NCBI GenBank assembly: GCA_015660915.1
Contig: JACTTZ010000004.1
Span: forward strand, 124,001-188,000
DNA from: Methanomicrobia archaeon
GTDB lineage: Archaea; Halobacteriota; Bog-38; Methanoflorentales; Methanoflorentaceae
Reading direction: 5' to 3'
DNA length: 64,000 nt
Shown here piece by piece: positions 1 to 8,708 of the stretch (the first letter of the stretch is position 1; each line of letters starts with the position of its first letter). Position numbers and translations under genes: made by a program. The notes beneath the pieces were generated by a model, which had not been told where the DNA came from, ran no database searches, and saw only the letters and a list, made by a program, of their open reading frames with translations.

Positions 1-339
1 ATCATACATGTCGCCTATGACGGTGAGATTCTCTGCGCACGTCAGCTCCTCCCACAAAACGAGCTCTTGCGGACAGATGCCTATGCTACTTTTCGGCACA
101 CGCGCCCGGTCTTGTCCGTTGATGAGTACCGTACCGCCTGTCGGGGTCAGCAGCCCCACCATCATGTTGATCGCGGTGGTCTTTCCGGCTCCGTTTGGTC
201 CTAAAAATCCGAATATCTCTCCCTTCTTGATTTGCAAGGTGAGATCGTCAACGGCGAGTAGGTCACCGTATCTCCTTGAGAGGCCTTGCACCTGTAATGC
301 GTAGGCATCCGTTGTATGATCCAACGATTCTTCAGTCAT
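1..339 (-). CDS. ABC transporter ATP-binding protein, 5' part, cut by window edge
   Basis: The N-terminal half of an ABC ATPase reads leftward off the window. From the ATG at 339 there is a Walker A motif GPNGAGKT at about residues 47-54 and a Q-loop Gln near residue 91 (ICPQE). The order (YGDLLAVDDL, then Walker A, then LLTPTGGTVLING) is that of export or drug-type ABC ATPases that pair with a separate membrane subunit. The signature motif, Walker B and stop lie outside the window, so the substrate cannot be told. An in-frame ATG at 360 adds seven residues. Neither start has a clear ribosome site, so a leaderless message is possible. Confidence 0.88.
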   Translation of the reverse strand, partial: MTEESLDHTTDAYALQVQGLSRRYGDLLAVDDLTLQIKKGEIFGFLGPNGAGKTTAINMMVGLLTPTGGTVLINGQDRARVPKSSIGICPQELVLWEELTCAENLTVIGDMYD

Positions 340-594
340 GCTGTGCACGTCAATACACATTGCACTCTTGGTTTTTCATCGTTGCGCTTGGGTTTGCGCA
401 ATAATGGCACTGCCTTACGTTGTATCGCTTAGCGAAGAGTCTTGCTTTCATTCGCAAAACGCGCGAAAAATCATTTGAGCGTTCGCCAGCCGTGTTCTGT
501 TCGAACACAGTGTCTCCAAGAAAGCGACAACCGTTTCGAAGCGCAGCCCTTAACTAAGTACGGCTTAAATAGCAACCATGTTGGGGGTATAAAC

Positions 595-924
595 TTGAGC
601 GAGATTGAGATGTACAAAGGGAAAGCACTTGACGTGAAAACACTCATCGAATACTCGGCCAATTCTATCGTCAGCAAGACCTTGATCGATACGAAAGCGG
701 GCACTATCACGCTGTTTTCTTTCGATGAGGGGCAAGGCTTGAGCGAACACACGGCACCGTACGACGCAGTGGTACAGATCGTCGACGGTGAAGCAGAGAT
801 CACGATCGGAGGCAACGCCATCCACGCGAATGAGGGGAACATGGTCGTAATGCCCGCAAACGTCCCTCACGCGCTCCAAGCTACAAAGCGTTTTAAGATG
901 CTTTTGACAATGATTCGCGCCTAG
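595..924 (+). CDS. small single-domain cupin protein
   Basis: A protein of about 109 residues with a cupin beta-barrel pattern: a first motif around GLSEHTAPYDAVVQIVDGEA and a second motif NEGNMVVMPANVPHAL with the conserved Pro and His. Cupins of this size are metal- or small-molecule-binding barrels. No specific reaction can be named. I prefer the TTG at 595, because GGGGGT lies six bases before it. An ATG at 610 is the alternative. A TATA-like cttaaat lies near 563. The next gene follows 31 bases downstream on the same strand and may be co-transcribed. Confidence 0.8.
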   Translation: MSEIEMYKGKALDVKTLIEYSANSIVSKTLIDTKAGTITLFSFDEGQGLSEHTAPYDAVVQIVDGEAEITIGGNAIHANEGNMVVMPANVPHALQATKRFKMLLTMIRA

Positions 925-955
925 CCAGCTCGAATACCGATAAGGAGGTAATACT

Positions 956-1327
956 GTGACAAAATCGAACAAGGAAACCCCTTACACAGGCGAAGAAGCC
1001 CCGGAAAGTCAGGAGTTGATTGATAAAGTACGGCACCTGAGCTTAGGGGCTCAAAGCGTCCTGTACGCGATGCTGACAGAAGAGGGAGAAGAAGAACCAG
1101 AAAAACGTGAAGGGTTCACCTCACCTGAGATATATCAAGCGTGTGCTGCCTGTACCTTAGACGATGAAGCAACGCCGCAAACCCTGATTGAAGCGGGCAT
1201 ATCTGAGCTTAAAGAACAGAAATTCATCGAAGAGCGAAACGGTCGGCTATATCTCATCACGCGCACCGAGCATATGCGTACCTTTGAAAAGTCCGTCGAG
1301 AGTAGTATGTACGTGGTTCGCAGGTAA
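956..1327 (+). CDS. conserved hypothetical protein, possible winged-helix
   Basis: A 123-residue protein started by GTG, set by an excellent ribosome site (aaggaggtaa) seven bases upstream. The N-terminus is acidic and low-complexity. The rest (residues about 50-115) alternates helices with a short strand pair ending in ERNGRLYLITRT, which resembles the wing of a winged-helix fold; this is inference from pattern only. It sits between the cupin and an M24 peptidase, with gaps of 31 and 50 bases, so the three probably form one transcription unit. I do not recognise the family. Confidence 0.7.
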   Translation: MTKSNKETPYTGEEAPESQELIDKVRHLSLGAQSVLYAMLTEEGEEEPEKREGFTSPEIYQACAACTLDDEATPQTLIEAGISELKEQKFIEERNGRLYLITRTEHMRTFEKSVESSMYVVRR

Positions 1328-1377
1328 GGGTTATTTCACCTGCTTGACTGCATTCTTCACCTACATTCGGAGGAAAA

Positions 1378-2508
1378 ATGGCTATCTATGGCAAACGAAA
1401 AAAGCAGATTCAAGAGGTAATGCGAGAAAAGGGCGTCGATGCGATGCTCATTGCAGGGGCTGAGAACTACTACTACATCACGGGAGATTATCGGCGACAG
1501 GCTCGAATGCTGTTCTATAAAGACGCTGACCCTACTATCATCGTGTTCCAGCCCGAGGTGGAGCAGGTTCGCGCGAGCACGTGGGTGAACGACATCCGCG
1601 GCTGGAGCAACGTCAACGAGCTCATGCAAAACTTCTTTAACGCGATGCGGGAAGGTGACCTTCGTAAAGCGACCGTTGGTTTTGATACGCACACCGCTCC
1701 CGGATTCGAAGTTTTTCGGTTCAGAAAGCTCAATCCCGAGATCAATATGGTCGAAAACGACGAGATCATGAGCGAGCTTCGCATGGTGAAGTCGGCTGAC
1801 GAAATAGCGCGCATGAAAAAGACTGCTCAGGCCGCAGAGCTCGGGATGATGGCAGCAGCAGATGCGCTCGTCGCCGGCGCAACAGAGAACGACGTTGCGC
1901 GTGAGGCTGAATACGCCTTGCGAAAGGCGGGTTCGGAGCGTCTGGGGTTTCTCACCTTTGTGAACTCGGGTGAGCGCTCGCTCGGCTTGCACGGATTTGT
2001 CTCTCAGAGGGTGATGAAAGCGGGAGATCCGGTCATCGTTGACCTCCACCCCGTCGCTGATCTCTATGCCTGTGATATGGCCCGCACCTTCGTGTGCACC
2101 GAAGCTGCAGGTGGCATGGTGGCAAAGCCCGTAAGCACGGCGTTCGTCAAGCTTGCTGATGCCTACGATGAGGCCCAGCAGGGGGTCATCAACGCGGTAA
2201 AGCCGGGCTGGAAAGTCAAGGAGGTGACGCAGTTCATGGCTGAGTCCATCAAAAAGACCGAGTTCGCTAAGTACGTCGTTCCCGGTTACATCCACGGCGT
2301 TGGACTTGAGACTGAAGAGTACCCTCACCCGAGTCATTACCCACAACACGGCGAGATCGTGCTCAAGGCCGGCATGACGGTAAGCATTGGGCACGCCGTA
2401 TTGGCAGCGCCAGGCATCGGAGGTTACCGAAGAGAGGATGTCGTGCACATCACTAACAACGGGTGTGAGGTACTGACTCGAGGGGACGCTCTTCCCGGAA
2501 TTCTCTAA
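1378..2508 (+). CDS. M24-family metallopeptidase (Xaa-Pro dipeptidase type), one metal ligand replaced
   Basis: A 376-residue protein with the two-domain layout of creatinase/prolidase enzymes: an N-terminal substrate-side domain (1-135) and a pita-bread domain (140-376). Four of the five dinuclear-metal ligands are visible: Asp222 (IVDLHP), Asp233 (DMARTF), His306 (YIHGVGLE) and Glu353 (RREDVV). The fifth, normally the Glu of a T-[IV]-E-P-G motif, is Gly338 followed by His339 (VSIGHAVL). It may still be a peptidase using the adjacent His, or a non-peptidase M24 relative. The start ATG has a cggagg site five bases upstream. The protein is predicted to be cytoplasmic, with no signal peptide. 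Confidence 0.9.
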   Translation: MAIYGKRKKQIQEVMREKGVDAMLIAGAENYYYITGDYRRQARMLFYKDADPTIIVFQPEVEQVRASTWVNDIRGWSNVNELMQNFFNAMREGDLRKATVGFDTHTAPGFEVFRFRKLNPEINMVENDEIMSELRMVKSADEIARMKKTAQAAELGMMAAADALVAGATENDVAREAEYALRKAGSERLGFLTFVNSGERSLGLHGFVSQRVMKAGDPVIVDLHPVADLYACDMARTFVCTEAAGGMVAKPVSTAFVKLADAYDEAQQGVINAVKPGWKVKEVTQFMAESIKKTEFAKYVVPGYIHGVGLETEEYPHPSHYPQHGEIVLKAGMTVSIGHAVLAAPGIGGYRREDVVHITNNGCEVLTRGDALPGIL

Positions 2509-2767
2509 CTGCAGTTTTTCGCTTCTTGCCAATTCATACGCCTGAACGCATCTGATGCCCTAAGCAGCTCCGGGATCTGACTTACGTTGATAACGCAGCG
2601 GCCTCTTATTTTGTTTTCCAGCCGCATTGCTCAAAGCAGCCACCTAAACTGCGCTCTTCCATACAGCAATGTTACGAAGTACACGCGGCGGCATCGTGCT
2701 TGACGACTGAATACCGAATTTTTTTAGCGACGGCCCCTATTTATGCTTAGATGCAGTATCATCAGGT

Positions 2768-2992
2768 ATGCTCAAGGAATCTTTGCTTGTAGTGGAAAAC
2801 GAGCGCTTGAAAACAGAAAATGAAAAACTGCAGCTTAAGCATTCAGAAGAGCTTAACCGACTGCGCGCTGAAGTTCAACGCCTGAAGAAGGAGAATGACA
2901 GACTTAAGACGGAAAATAAGGAACTAGAGCGCAAATACCAACACATCTTACGACAGCTCGAGAAACACAAGAAGAGAGAGGCTAATAACTGA
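2768..2992 (+). CDS. small coiled-coil (leucine-zipper-like) protein
   Basis: A 74-residue protein that is almost entirely one amphipathic helix with Leu/Ile every seven residues and Lys/Glu elsewhere (NERLKTEN, RLRAEVQRLKKEND). It should form a dimeric coiled coil and has no other domain. No ribosome site precedes the ATG, but a tatttatgc TATA-like element lies about 30 bases upstream, which fits a leaderless archaeal message. The role is unknown; a basic-zipper-like DNA binder or a scaffold are both possible. The composition is biased, so chance conservation of the frame cannot be ruled out. Confidence 0.6.
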   Translation: MLKESLLVVENERLKTENEKLQLKHSEELNRLRAEVQRLKKENDRLKTENKELERKYQHILRQLEKHKKREANN

Positions 2993-3224
2993 GCGATTCT
3001 TAGCGAAACAAATCGTTGTAGGGCCATCGGCTTTTTTGACCTTGAGTAGCAAATCGCGATCAAAGCGCCCGGAGCTTCGGAGTACAAGCGATCCGGGCGG
3101 CTATGATCCTGTCCGCGCTTAAAGCGTGTGCGCAAGAGGCGAGAAGCCGAACAAACGCCAGCGTGTGTAGCGGGAAGAAAATAAAACGCGCGAACTGCCA
3201 CGTGTTGCAATCGTACACAATAAA

Positions 3225-3246
3225 GATAAGCCTTTGCTGGCTTATC
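3225..3246 (-). terminator. hairpin downstream of hsp20
   Basis: A perfect 8-bp inverted repeat (GATAAGCC, six-base loop, GGCTTATC) lies nine bases past the stop of the Hsp20 gene. On the minus strand TTTATT follows it. It is a good candidate for the 3' end of the hsp20 message. Confidence 0.5.
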
Positions 3247-3255
3247 GCTTCAAGA

Positions 3256-3555
3256 TTACTTTATCGGAACCTTGACTCCCTCGAAACTTTCTGCTAACGG
3301 TACCGTAACTCTCAAAAGTCCATTAACGAACGTAGCTTTTGCCTTTTCCGGCTCAATGGCGTGCGCAAGTATCCAGCATCCGAAGTATTCGATATCATCT
3401 CTCGGCGCGCTCAGACAAAAGCTGTTTTCAGCAGCCTCAAATTCTATGTCCTTCTTGTGTACACCGGGCAGTTCCACTTCGATCGTGTACGTATCCTTAT
3501 CGTGACATAGCGATGCGCTCGGCACAACGGGGATTCGTTCTATTTCCTCCTCCAT
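3256..3555 (-). CDS. small heat-shock protein, Hsp20/alpha-crystallin family
   Basis: A 99-residue alpha-crystallin domain protein, a holdase chaperone that binds unfolding proteins without ATP. The domain is visible as YTIEVELPGVHKKDIEF near the N-terminus and the hallmark GLLRVTVP (G-x-L-x-x-x-x-P) near residue 85. The flanking arms are very short, so the oligomer may be smaller than usual; most Hsp20 proteins have 140 or more residues. The start is supported by ggtgat before the ATG and by ttatttaaag, a strong TATA element about 35-40 bases upstream. It is transcribed alone and convergent with the coiled-coil gene. Confidence 0.9.
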   Translation of the reverse strand: MEEEIERIPVVPSASLCHDKDTYTIEVELPGVHKKDIEFEAAENSFCLSAPRDDIEYFGCWILAHAIEPEKAKATFVNGLLRVTVPLAESFEGVKVPIK

Positions 3556-4233
3556 TCATAATCACCACAAAATCGTTCAATTCAAATCTTTAAATAATTT
3601 TTCCGGGCATAGATGCTTTTTGCGGTGGCGTGAGTCAAGAAAAAGGAATTTAGCCAGTCAAAAAAACGTAGCTATGTTCAGTGCAAGAACTGGCGCTTCT
3701 TAATGCTGATCGAAGCGACCACAAAACTCTAGGCACGCAGCGCGCTGAAATATATAAAAGCAATGCCAAAAAAAGTGAAGAAAATTGTTCTTAATAGCAG
3801 TTTTCAATTCACTTTCGTCTCAAAACCGCGGCGATTTTACGAAAGTTATAAGATGATGTAATGCTAAGTGTAATTTTACCCTCTATGGGTGATGTGGAGG
3901 AGAAAACACCAACTGTCAATGGCCGAGCAAATAAAACTGCTCAGGTGTTCTTTAAGACAAAGGTACCTTGACTTTCAAACACGCCATTTGACAAGAGTTT
4001 TTCTTGCCCCACATACCCCATAGAGCCCCATCTTGTTTTTTGCTGCAATAAACTGCAAGCTATCGCTTTCTATCAGTTTTGTTAGGGCACAGCCATCGCT
4101 AAACTCCTCACAAAAAAAGAAAACAACGATTCCATCAAACTTTAGGAGAGATCGAAGAGCTGCGGATACAGCTTTAGAGCAGAATGTAAAGCGTATCATC
4201 GACCGAGGCTAGCCACTTTTGATTGTTAATGCG
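3556..4233. other. long non-coding stretch with promoter-like sequences
   Basis: No gene can be supported here. It holds the hsp20 promoter (about 3584-3600) and a strong TATA-like atatataaaag at 3750-3760 on the plus strand, with no convincing coding sequence 25 bases downstream. A minus-strand open frame at 3975-4199 has no recognisable similarity. This could be the decayed 3' portion of the small HTH gene at 4234-4431. Confidence 0.4.
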
Positions 4234-4431
4234 TCACAAAACGTGAGCAGGCTCGAGATCAAAGACGTCGTTAACCCAGTGGGCGCGCTGTTGCCAGTCC
4301 TGCCACAACACCTGTTTAGATATGCTATACTTGACGGAGAGCTTATCAAGAATCTCCGTCATGTTCAATTTTTGAATATAAAGACGATACATCTCCCGCC
4401 TTCTCGCATAGAGCTGCGCTTTTTTCTTCAT
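4234..4431 (-). CDS. small helix-turn-helix-like hypothetical protein, possibly truncated
   Basis: A 65-residue basic protein rich in Lys/Arg and Tyr at the N-terminus, followed by MTEILDKLSVKYSISKQVLW, which has the helix-turn-helix spacing seen in small phage- and plasmid-type DNA-binding proteins. A ggaagagag site precedes the ATG. The frame closes at HVL, and the region beyond contains an unrelated open frame, so the gene may have lost its C-terminal half. Function is not assigned. Confidence 0.45.
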   Translation of the reverse strand: MKKKAQLYARRREMYRLYIQKLNMTEILDKLSVKYSISKQVLWQDWQQRAHWVNDVFDLEPAHVL

Positions 4432-4789
4432 AGTTACACTCTCTTCCAGCTGGCGGAATAAACGTCCGCCTTGTTATTAATGACGGGCGAGCAGTGCGAA
4501 AGTGATTGATCCTCGCCTGAGATATGCGTCAGGTCCGCTTTTTCATTGACCAATAGCTCGAAGTGCGGAGCGTATCGTGCGCTTTTCTCAGATACAGTCT
4601 TGAGCGACTCGTCTAGGATAAACCAAAGTTCACTGATGACGAGTATGACGGCCCCGAGGCAGACCTAACGCTGACTCCGCTTGTCTGAAAACGCTGCTGA
4701 TTGTGAACCCGCACGCTTCACGACGTGCTCCCGGGGCAGCTCCCCGCCAGCACGCATATATAGCTGAACAAGCGAACAATCGCCAGGAA
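4432..4789. other. intergenic region with promoter of the MFS gene
   Basis: No gene is seen. A TATA element atatatag at 4756-4763 lies 27 bases before the ATG at 4790, the spacing expected for a leaderless archaeal transcript. This decides the start of the following exporter. Confidence 0.55.
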
Positions 4790-6256
4790 ATGGACACTAA
4801 GACGTCGGGAGAAACGCGTATCGGCTACGAGTGGATTGCTCTCTCAGTGACCACGATAGGCGCGCTGATGGCGGCGATTGATGCGTCGGCAGTGATCATC
4901 GCGCTCCCTACTATCATGGCCGATCTACAGGCAGGCTTCATAACGATCATGTGGGTGCTGCTGAGTTACATGCTCATCCTTGCAGCGCTGGTCCCAGTCA
5001 TCGGCCGGCTGGCCGACATGCTGGGGCGCAAGAACCTTTACAACCTGGGCTTTGTCATCTTCACCTTCGGATCGCTGCTGTGCGGATTTTCACAGCCACA
5101 GTATCACGGCTGGGATTTAGTAGGCTACCGCATGGTGCAGGGTGTGGGCGGTGCGCTCCTCATCACCAACAGTGCGGTGATCGTGACCGATGCCTTCCGC
5201 AGGGGAAGGGTCGGCTTCGGCTTGGGGGTGAACGGGATCGCGTTTTCCGCGGGGTTCCTCCTCGGCCCGGTCGTTGGGGGAGTGCTCACGGCGATTTCGT
5301 GGCGATTGGTGTTTCTCATAAACGTCCCAATTGGAATTATCGGCACGATATGGGGGATACTCCAGCTCAGAGAGCCAGTGACGCTTCCGAGAGGACAGCG
5401 CTTTGACTGGAAGGGAAGTCTGACCTTCACCTTGGGACTAGCGGCACTCCTTCTCGGCGTGTCGCTTTATGCCTTTCCCATGACCGCCGTAGGAGTCGTG
5501 TACATCCTCTTTGTCGTGGCCGCCGTAAGCCTCGCTTTGTTCGTCGTAGCGGAACGACGCGCTCCGGAGCCGATGCTCAACCTGCGCCTCTTCGAGAATC
5601 GAAGCTTTGCCTTCGCCTCGGCTGCTAATGGGCTTAATGGGCTTGCCAGAGGGGCAGTGCTCTTCGTGCTTACGTTCTTCCTGCAAGGGCCCTATGGCTA
5701 CGATCCGCTGACGGCAGGCATTATGTTGGCCCCTTTCGGTGCCGCCTTTTTGGTCGTCGGGCCGATTTCAGGACACCTCTCCGATCGGTACGGTGCGCGC
5801 TACCTCGCAACGGCCGGATTGCTCGTCTCCGCCGTGGGGTTGCTCGGGCTATGTACAGTGGTGAGTACAACGCCTTATTGGATCCTCGCCGTGTACATGG
5901 CGCTCATGGGCGGTGGTTCAGGCCTCTTCGCGTCACCGAACATGAACGCGATTATGAGCGCGGTTAAGCCGAGCGAGCGCGGGATCGCATCCGGCATACG
6001 GTCTATGCTCATGAACACCGGTCAGATGCTCGCCATCGCTATTGCTTTCCCGCTTGTCCTCAGCCAGATTCCTGAGGTCGTCTTGTTCCACGTCTTCTTG
6101 TACGGGGGCGGCCTCGGCGGCACGCCTCAGGTCTTAGCAGCCTTCGAGCTCGGGATGCACGAGGCGTTTCTTGTGTCAGCTGTGTTTACCGTGTTTGCAG
6201 CGATCATCTCATTTAGTCGGCCGTCGGGTGCACCGCGCGATTCTGTGGCTGCTTGA
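4790..6256 (+). CDS. MFS drug exporter, DHA2 (14-TM) type
   Basis: A 488-residue integral membrane protein of the major facilitator superfamily. It carries the conserved motif A-like loop GRLADMLGRKNLYNLG after TM2, the antiporter motif C region GFLLGPVVGGVL in TM5, and roughly 14 hydrophobic segments, as in proton-driven multidrug exporters of the EmrB/QacA kind. The start at 4790 is chosen from the TATA position; a longer frame opening at 4703 would add an unrelated polar leader. A weak hairpin (TGGCGC/GCGCCA, 6257-6279) follows the stop. The substrate cannot be read from sequence. Confidence 0.88.
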   Translation: MDTKTSGETRIGYEWIALSVTTIGALMAAIDASAVIIALPTIMADLQAGFITIMWVLLSYMLILAALVPVIGRLADMLGRKNLYNLGFVIFTFGSLLCGFSQPQYHGWDLVGYRMVQGVGGALLITNSAVIVTDAFRRGRVGFGLGVNGIAFSAGFLLGPVVGGVLTAISWRLVFLINVPIGIIGTIWGILQLREPVTLPRGQRFDWKGSLTFTLGLAALLLGVSLYAFPMTAVGVVYILFVVAAVSLALFVVAERRAPEPMLNLRLFENRSFAFASAANGLNGLARGAVLFVLTFFLQGPYGYDPLTAGIMLAPFGAAFLVVGPISGHLSDRYGARYLATAGLLVSAVGLLGLCTVVSTTPYWILAVYMALMGGGSGLFASPNMNAIMSAVKPSERGIASGIRSMLMNTGQMLAIAIAFPLVLSQIPEVVLFHVFLYGGGLGGTPQVLAAFELGMHEAFLVSAVFTVFAAIISFSRPSGAPRDSVAA

Positions 6257-6437
6257 TGGCGCGCATTGATAAAGCGCCAGCCCTAAAAAATAGTGAAAGG
6301 ACTATTGCCCGAAACTTGCATTGCCAGTTGTGCGCTAGGATGAGGCCTGGTCCGAAACAAAACGCGATGTCTCGTTCTTGATCCAGAGCTTGAGCCCTAC
6401 CGCCACCAAACTGCGCAAAGCGCTAGGACGTGAAAGA

Positions 6438-6695
6438 ATGTTGTTCATTTTGTGGTTTAAATTCGACCCCGATCATACCGACCGGGTCCGTGAAATGTGG
6501 AAACAGTTCAAGTATCCCGAAGCCGTCAAGCTGATAGGCCGGTACGTACTCATCGGCAGGCATATTTCGGTTGCAATCTTCGAGGCACCTGATGAGGCAT
6601 CACTGCTAAAGGTTACGGGACCGTTCAGCAGCCTCGGCGTGGCCCACGTCGCACCTGCGGTGCCGTTTGAGGAAGCGCTTCAAGTATCGTGGTAA
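6438..6695 (+). CDS. DUF3303-like small protein
   Basis: An 85-residue protein beginning MLFILWFKFDPDHTD and continuing with a ferredoxin-like beta-alpha-beta pattern (ISVAIFEAPDEASLL), characteristic of the small DUF3303 family in archaea and bacteria. The function of that family is unknown; the fold resembles small dimeric alpha-beta barrel proteins. The start is set by ggacgtga four bases before the ATG. It stands alone between the exporter and the VOC protein. Confidence 0.6.
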   Translation: MLFILWFKFDPDHTDRVREMWKQFKYPEAVKLIGRYVLIGRHISVAIFEAPDEASLLKVTGPFSSLGVAHVAPAVPFEEALQVSW

Positions 6696-6845
6696 GAAAA
6701 GAAAAGTGCCTAAACTGTCGTTTCATCCGTTTCACTGCGTGGCGACAAGTTGAGCGCGAGCTTGGCGCGGTCACTCACGCAGATACCTTGGAAATGTACG
6801 GCGCGAGCCGCTAAGCGGGGGCAGAGTTGGTCGACAATCAGCTCA

Positions 6846-7214
6846 TTATTTCGCGGACGGGTCAAGCTCCATGACGCCAAAAACGTTGCCTTCTGTGTCC
6901 GTGCAGTAGGCGAGATACCCCTGGCTCGGAACCGCCCGCTTTGGCATCATAACGTTACCGCCTGCGTCCACGATCTTTTTCATGAAGTCATCGACAGATG
7001 CGACGCTGATGGTGTTCGTCGTCACCTGCTCAGGCATCATGCGCGGAGTTATCGCCCCGTTGATTCCCGGTTCTTCATCGGGTCCTGTGGCGACCAGCCA
7101 GTAATCCATAGGCCCTTCCCACTTTGTGATCGTCCAGCCAAACACCTTCTCGTAAAACGCTATCGCCCGCTTTGGGTCATCGGCAGGCAGCTCGAAATGC
7201 ACTACTCTTGGCAT
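6846..7214 (-). CDS. VOC-family (glyoxalase/bleomycin-resistance fold) protein
   Basis: A 122-residue protein with the two beta-alpha-beta-beta-beta modules of the vicinal oxygen chelate family: VVHFELPADDPKRAIAFYEKVFGW at the front, split here as VHFELPADD and FYEKVFGWT, and YCTDTEGNVFGVMELD at the end. The typical metal ligands are in part recognisable (His6, Glu116). Such stand-alone proteins are often annotated as glyoxalase-like, but the reaction is unproven. A textbook aaggagg site lies before the ATG. Confidence 0.85.
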   Translation of the reverse strand: MPRVVHFELPADDPKRAIAFYEKVFGWTITKWEGPMDYWLVATGPDEEPGINGAITPRMMPEQVTTNTISVASVDDFMKKIVDAGGNVMMPKRAVPSQGYLAYCTDTEGNVFGVMELDPSAK

Positions 7215-7551
7215 TTTATCCTCCTTGAAGAATTTTTTTGAAAGTCTCTGTAATGCAAATACTTACACCCTTTGACCGAGAACCGTGGACCAAATGCGCG
7301 AGTGCCGCTGTAAGCACGGTGCATCGCTCCCTAGAGAACAAGGAAGTGCCTGACACAAAAACGTGATTTGGAACAATTTTTTATGTGTTTGACGTCTGAA
7401 GCGCCTCAGTTGGCGCTTTCAGCGCTTTAAGCGGCACCGACACGCCGCGTGCGTAATCCTTATAACACTGCTATCGATGATGCATGTTAGGTTCTCGAAC
7501 TATCAGCAATAGATTCCCCTTAGGCGTGGTCGAGAGCTAAAGAGGTATGAG
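7215..7551. other. intergenic region, nothing recognised
   Basis: It carries the promoter and ribosome site of the VOC gene on the left and the agaggt ribosome site of the next gene on the right. No hairpin, repeat or coding sequence could be supported in between. Confidence 0.4.
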
Positions 7552-7905
7552 ATGCACGAAGAAGCTGACGCGGAAGTGCGCACGATATTAGAAAGAGTGA
7601 CAAGTTACTATGGCTTTGTTCCCCGAGTTTATCAAGGGCTCAGGCACAATCCGGCAGCACTCAAAACCTTTTTCTATAAGAATGAACAGCTGGCGACTGA
7701 CCAAGCGCTAAATGGACTCACTAAAGAGCTTATCGCGATCGGAGCCGCGGCCGCTCTCGGATCCGAATATTGCCTCGATACGCACATTAAAGGAGCTAAG
7801 CGTCTCGGCGCCGTCGATGATCAGATCTTTCTCGCGATACTGCTCGGCGCATCGGTTGCCGAAAGTACGGCGCTGTCCAAATCACTTCGCGTGTGGCAGC
7901 GCTGA
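7552..7905 (+). CDS. carboxymuconolactone decarboxylase / AhpD-like protein with a single Cys
   Basis: A 117-residue all-helical protein of the AhpD/CMD superfamily. The family core is GLTKELIAIGAAAALGSEYCLDTH, which I read as KELIAIGAAAA then EYCLDTH. In AhpD peroxidase-reductases the motif is E-x-x-C-x-x-C-x-x-x-H. Here only the first Cys and the His remain (E-Y-C-L-D-T-H), so classical disulfide chemistry is unlikely and a one-Cys or non-redox role is more probable. The start ATG has gaggt seven bases upstream. Confidence 0.8.
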   Translation: MHEEADAEVRTILERVTSYYGFVPRVYQGLRHNPAALKTFFYKNEQLATDQALNGLTKELIAIGAAAALGSEYCLDTHIKGAKRLGAVDDQIFLAILLGASVAESTALSKSLRVWQR

Positions 7906-7931
7906 CGTGTGCCCCTCGTGCCACTGCCGAC

Positions 7932-8450
7932 TCACGTAACGGTCACCGTGTAAGTCGTCTGCTCAGTCACAATCTGCGACGGACTGACGTTGTCGAACGT
8001 GATTGTGGTCGTTCCTTTTGCGAGGCCTTGAAACGTAAAAACTTGCGATCCGGGCACGCCGACAAGATTGTGTGGGTTAGGATCACTGATAAACACGCTG
8101 TCGGTAAGCGACAGTGCGGCGCGGTCATATTGAGGGTCCCAACGGTATCCCGTCGAAGGATTTGACCGCAGCGTTATCGTAAAACTTCGCCCTTGCGCCA
8201 CGGTTACCGGCTCTCCGGGCGTGGCATTTGTAACGTTTCCTGTTTTTGTCATCGACGCGTTCTCGCTTGTTTGCACTGGTGCACTCGAGGTGTTAACGTT
8301 TCCTGTTTTTGTTATCGACGCGTTCTCGCTCGTTTGCACTGCACTCGAGGCGTTGTTGCTGCTTGTGCTCGACGTGCACCCGGCTACAAGGACTGTGAAG
8401 GATAGCAGCGCGATCACGAGGCCGGTAATGAAGACGCGCTTTTTTTCCAT
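7932..8450 (-). CDS. chagasin-family (I42) protease-inhibitor-like lipoprotein
   Basis: A 172-residue secreted protein. Residues 1-25 form a signal peptide ending in a lipobox-like LVAGC, so it is probably anchored outside the membrane. Residues 80-172 are an Ig-like chagasin domain with NPSTGYRW and GVPGSQVFTF, the loops that block papain-type cysteine proteases. Between them lies a Ser/Thr/Asn-rich linker made of a duplicated 21-residue unit (VQTSENAS...TKTGNV). The family is common in methanogens, but its protease target there is unknown. It is transcribed alone, divergent from the Gad gene. Confidence 0.9.
   Translation of the reverse strand: MEKKRVFITGLVIALLSFTVLVAGCTSSTSSNNASSAVQTSENASITKTGNVNTSSAPVQTSENASMTKTGNVTNATPGEPVTVAQGRSFTITLRSNPSTGYRWDPQYDRAALSLTDSVFISDPNPHNLVGVPGSQVFTFQGLAKGTTTITFDNVSPSQIVTEQTTYTVTVT
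8231..8350. repeat. tandem duplication of about 60 bp inside the chagasin-like gene
   Basis: Two near-identical units start at 8231 and 8294 (taacgtttcctgttttt... ending gcactcgagg). The second is 3 bp shorter. They encode the duplicated linker segment of the lipoprotein and keep the reading frame. Confidence 0.85.
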
Positions 8451-8708
8451 AATCTCGCCTTTGCAGTGCTTACTATTTATGCTGATGGGGGTGAGTCAGG
8501 CCATAATCTCTATACGGTCCCTCTCGTCGCCGTGGTCGCAAAATGTCCCCACATTACACGTGGTGGCTGGTTTTGGCGAGTGGCGATGGAGCAAAGAGAA
8601 CGTCCAAAGGCACAACTCTATAGAGGGGCTTTCTGTGGCGGTATAGCGGCAAACCACGTCTCTTATGGAGTCCGGCAACTATTTACCGACCGCTGTTCTC
8701 TTTATGTT

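Noticed and set aside
3763-3861. A 32-codon basic frame (MPKKVKKIVLNSS...) right after a strong TATA element
   Set aside because: The TATA element is only a few bases before the ATG, so transcription would start inside the frame; no ribosome site and no recognisable similarity.
3975-4199. A 74-codon minus-strand frame
   Set aside because: No family signature, ribosome site or promoter. It may be debris of the neighbouring HTH gene.
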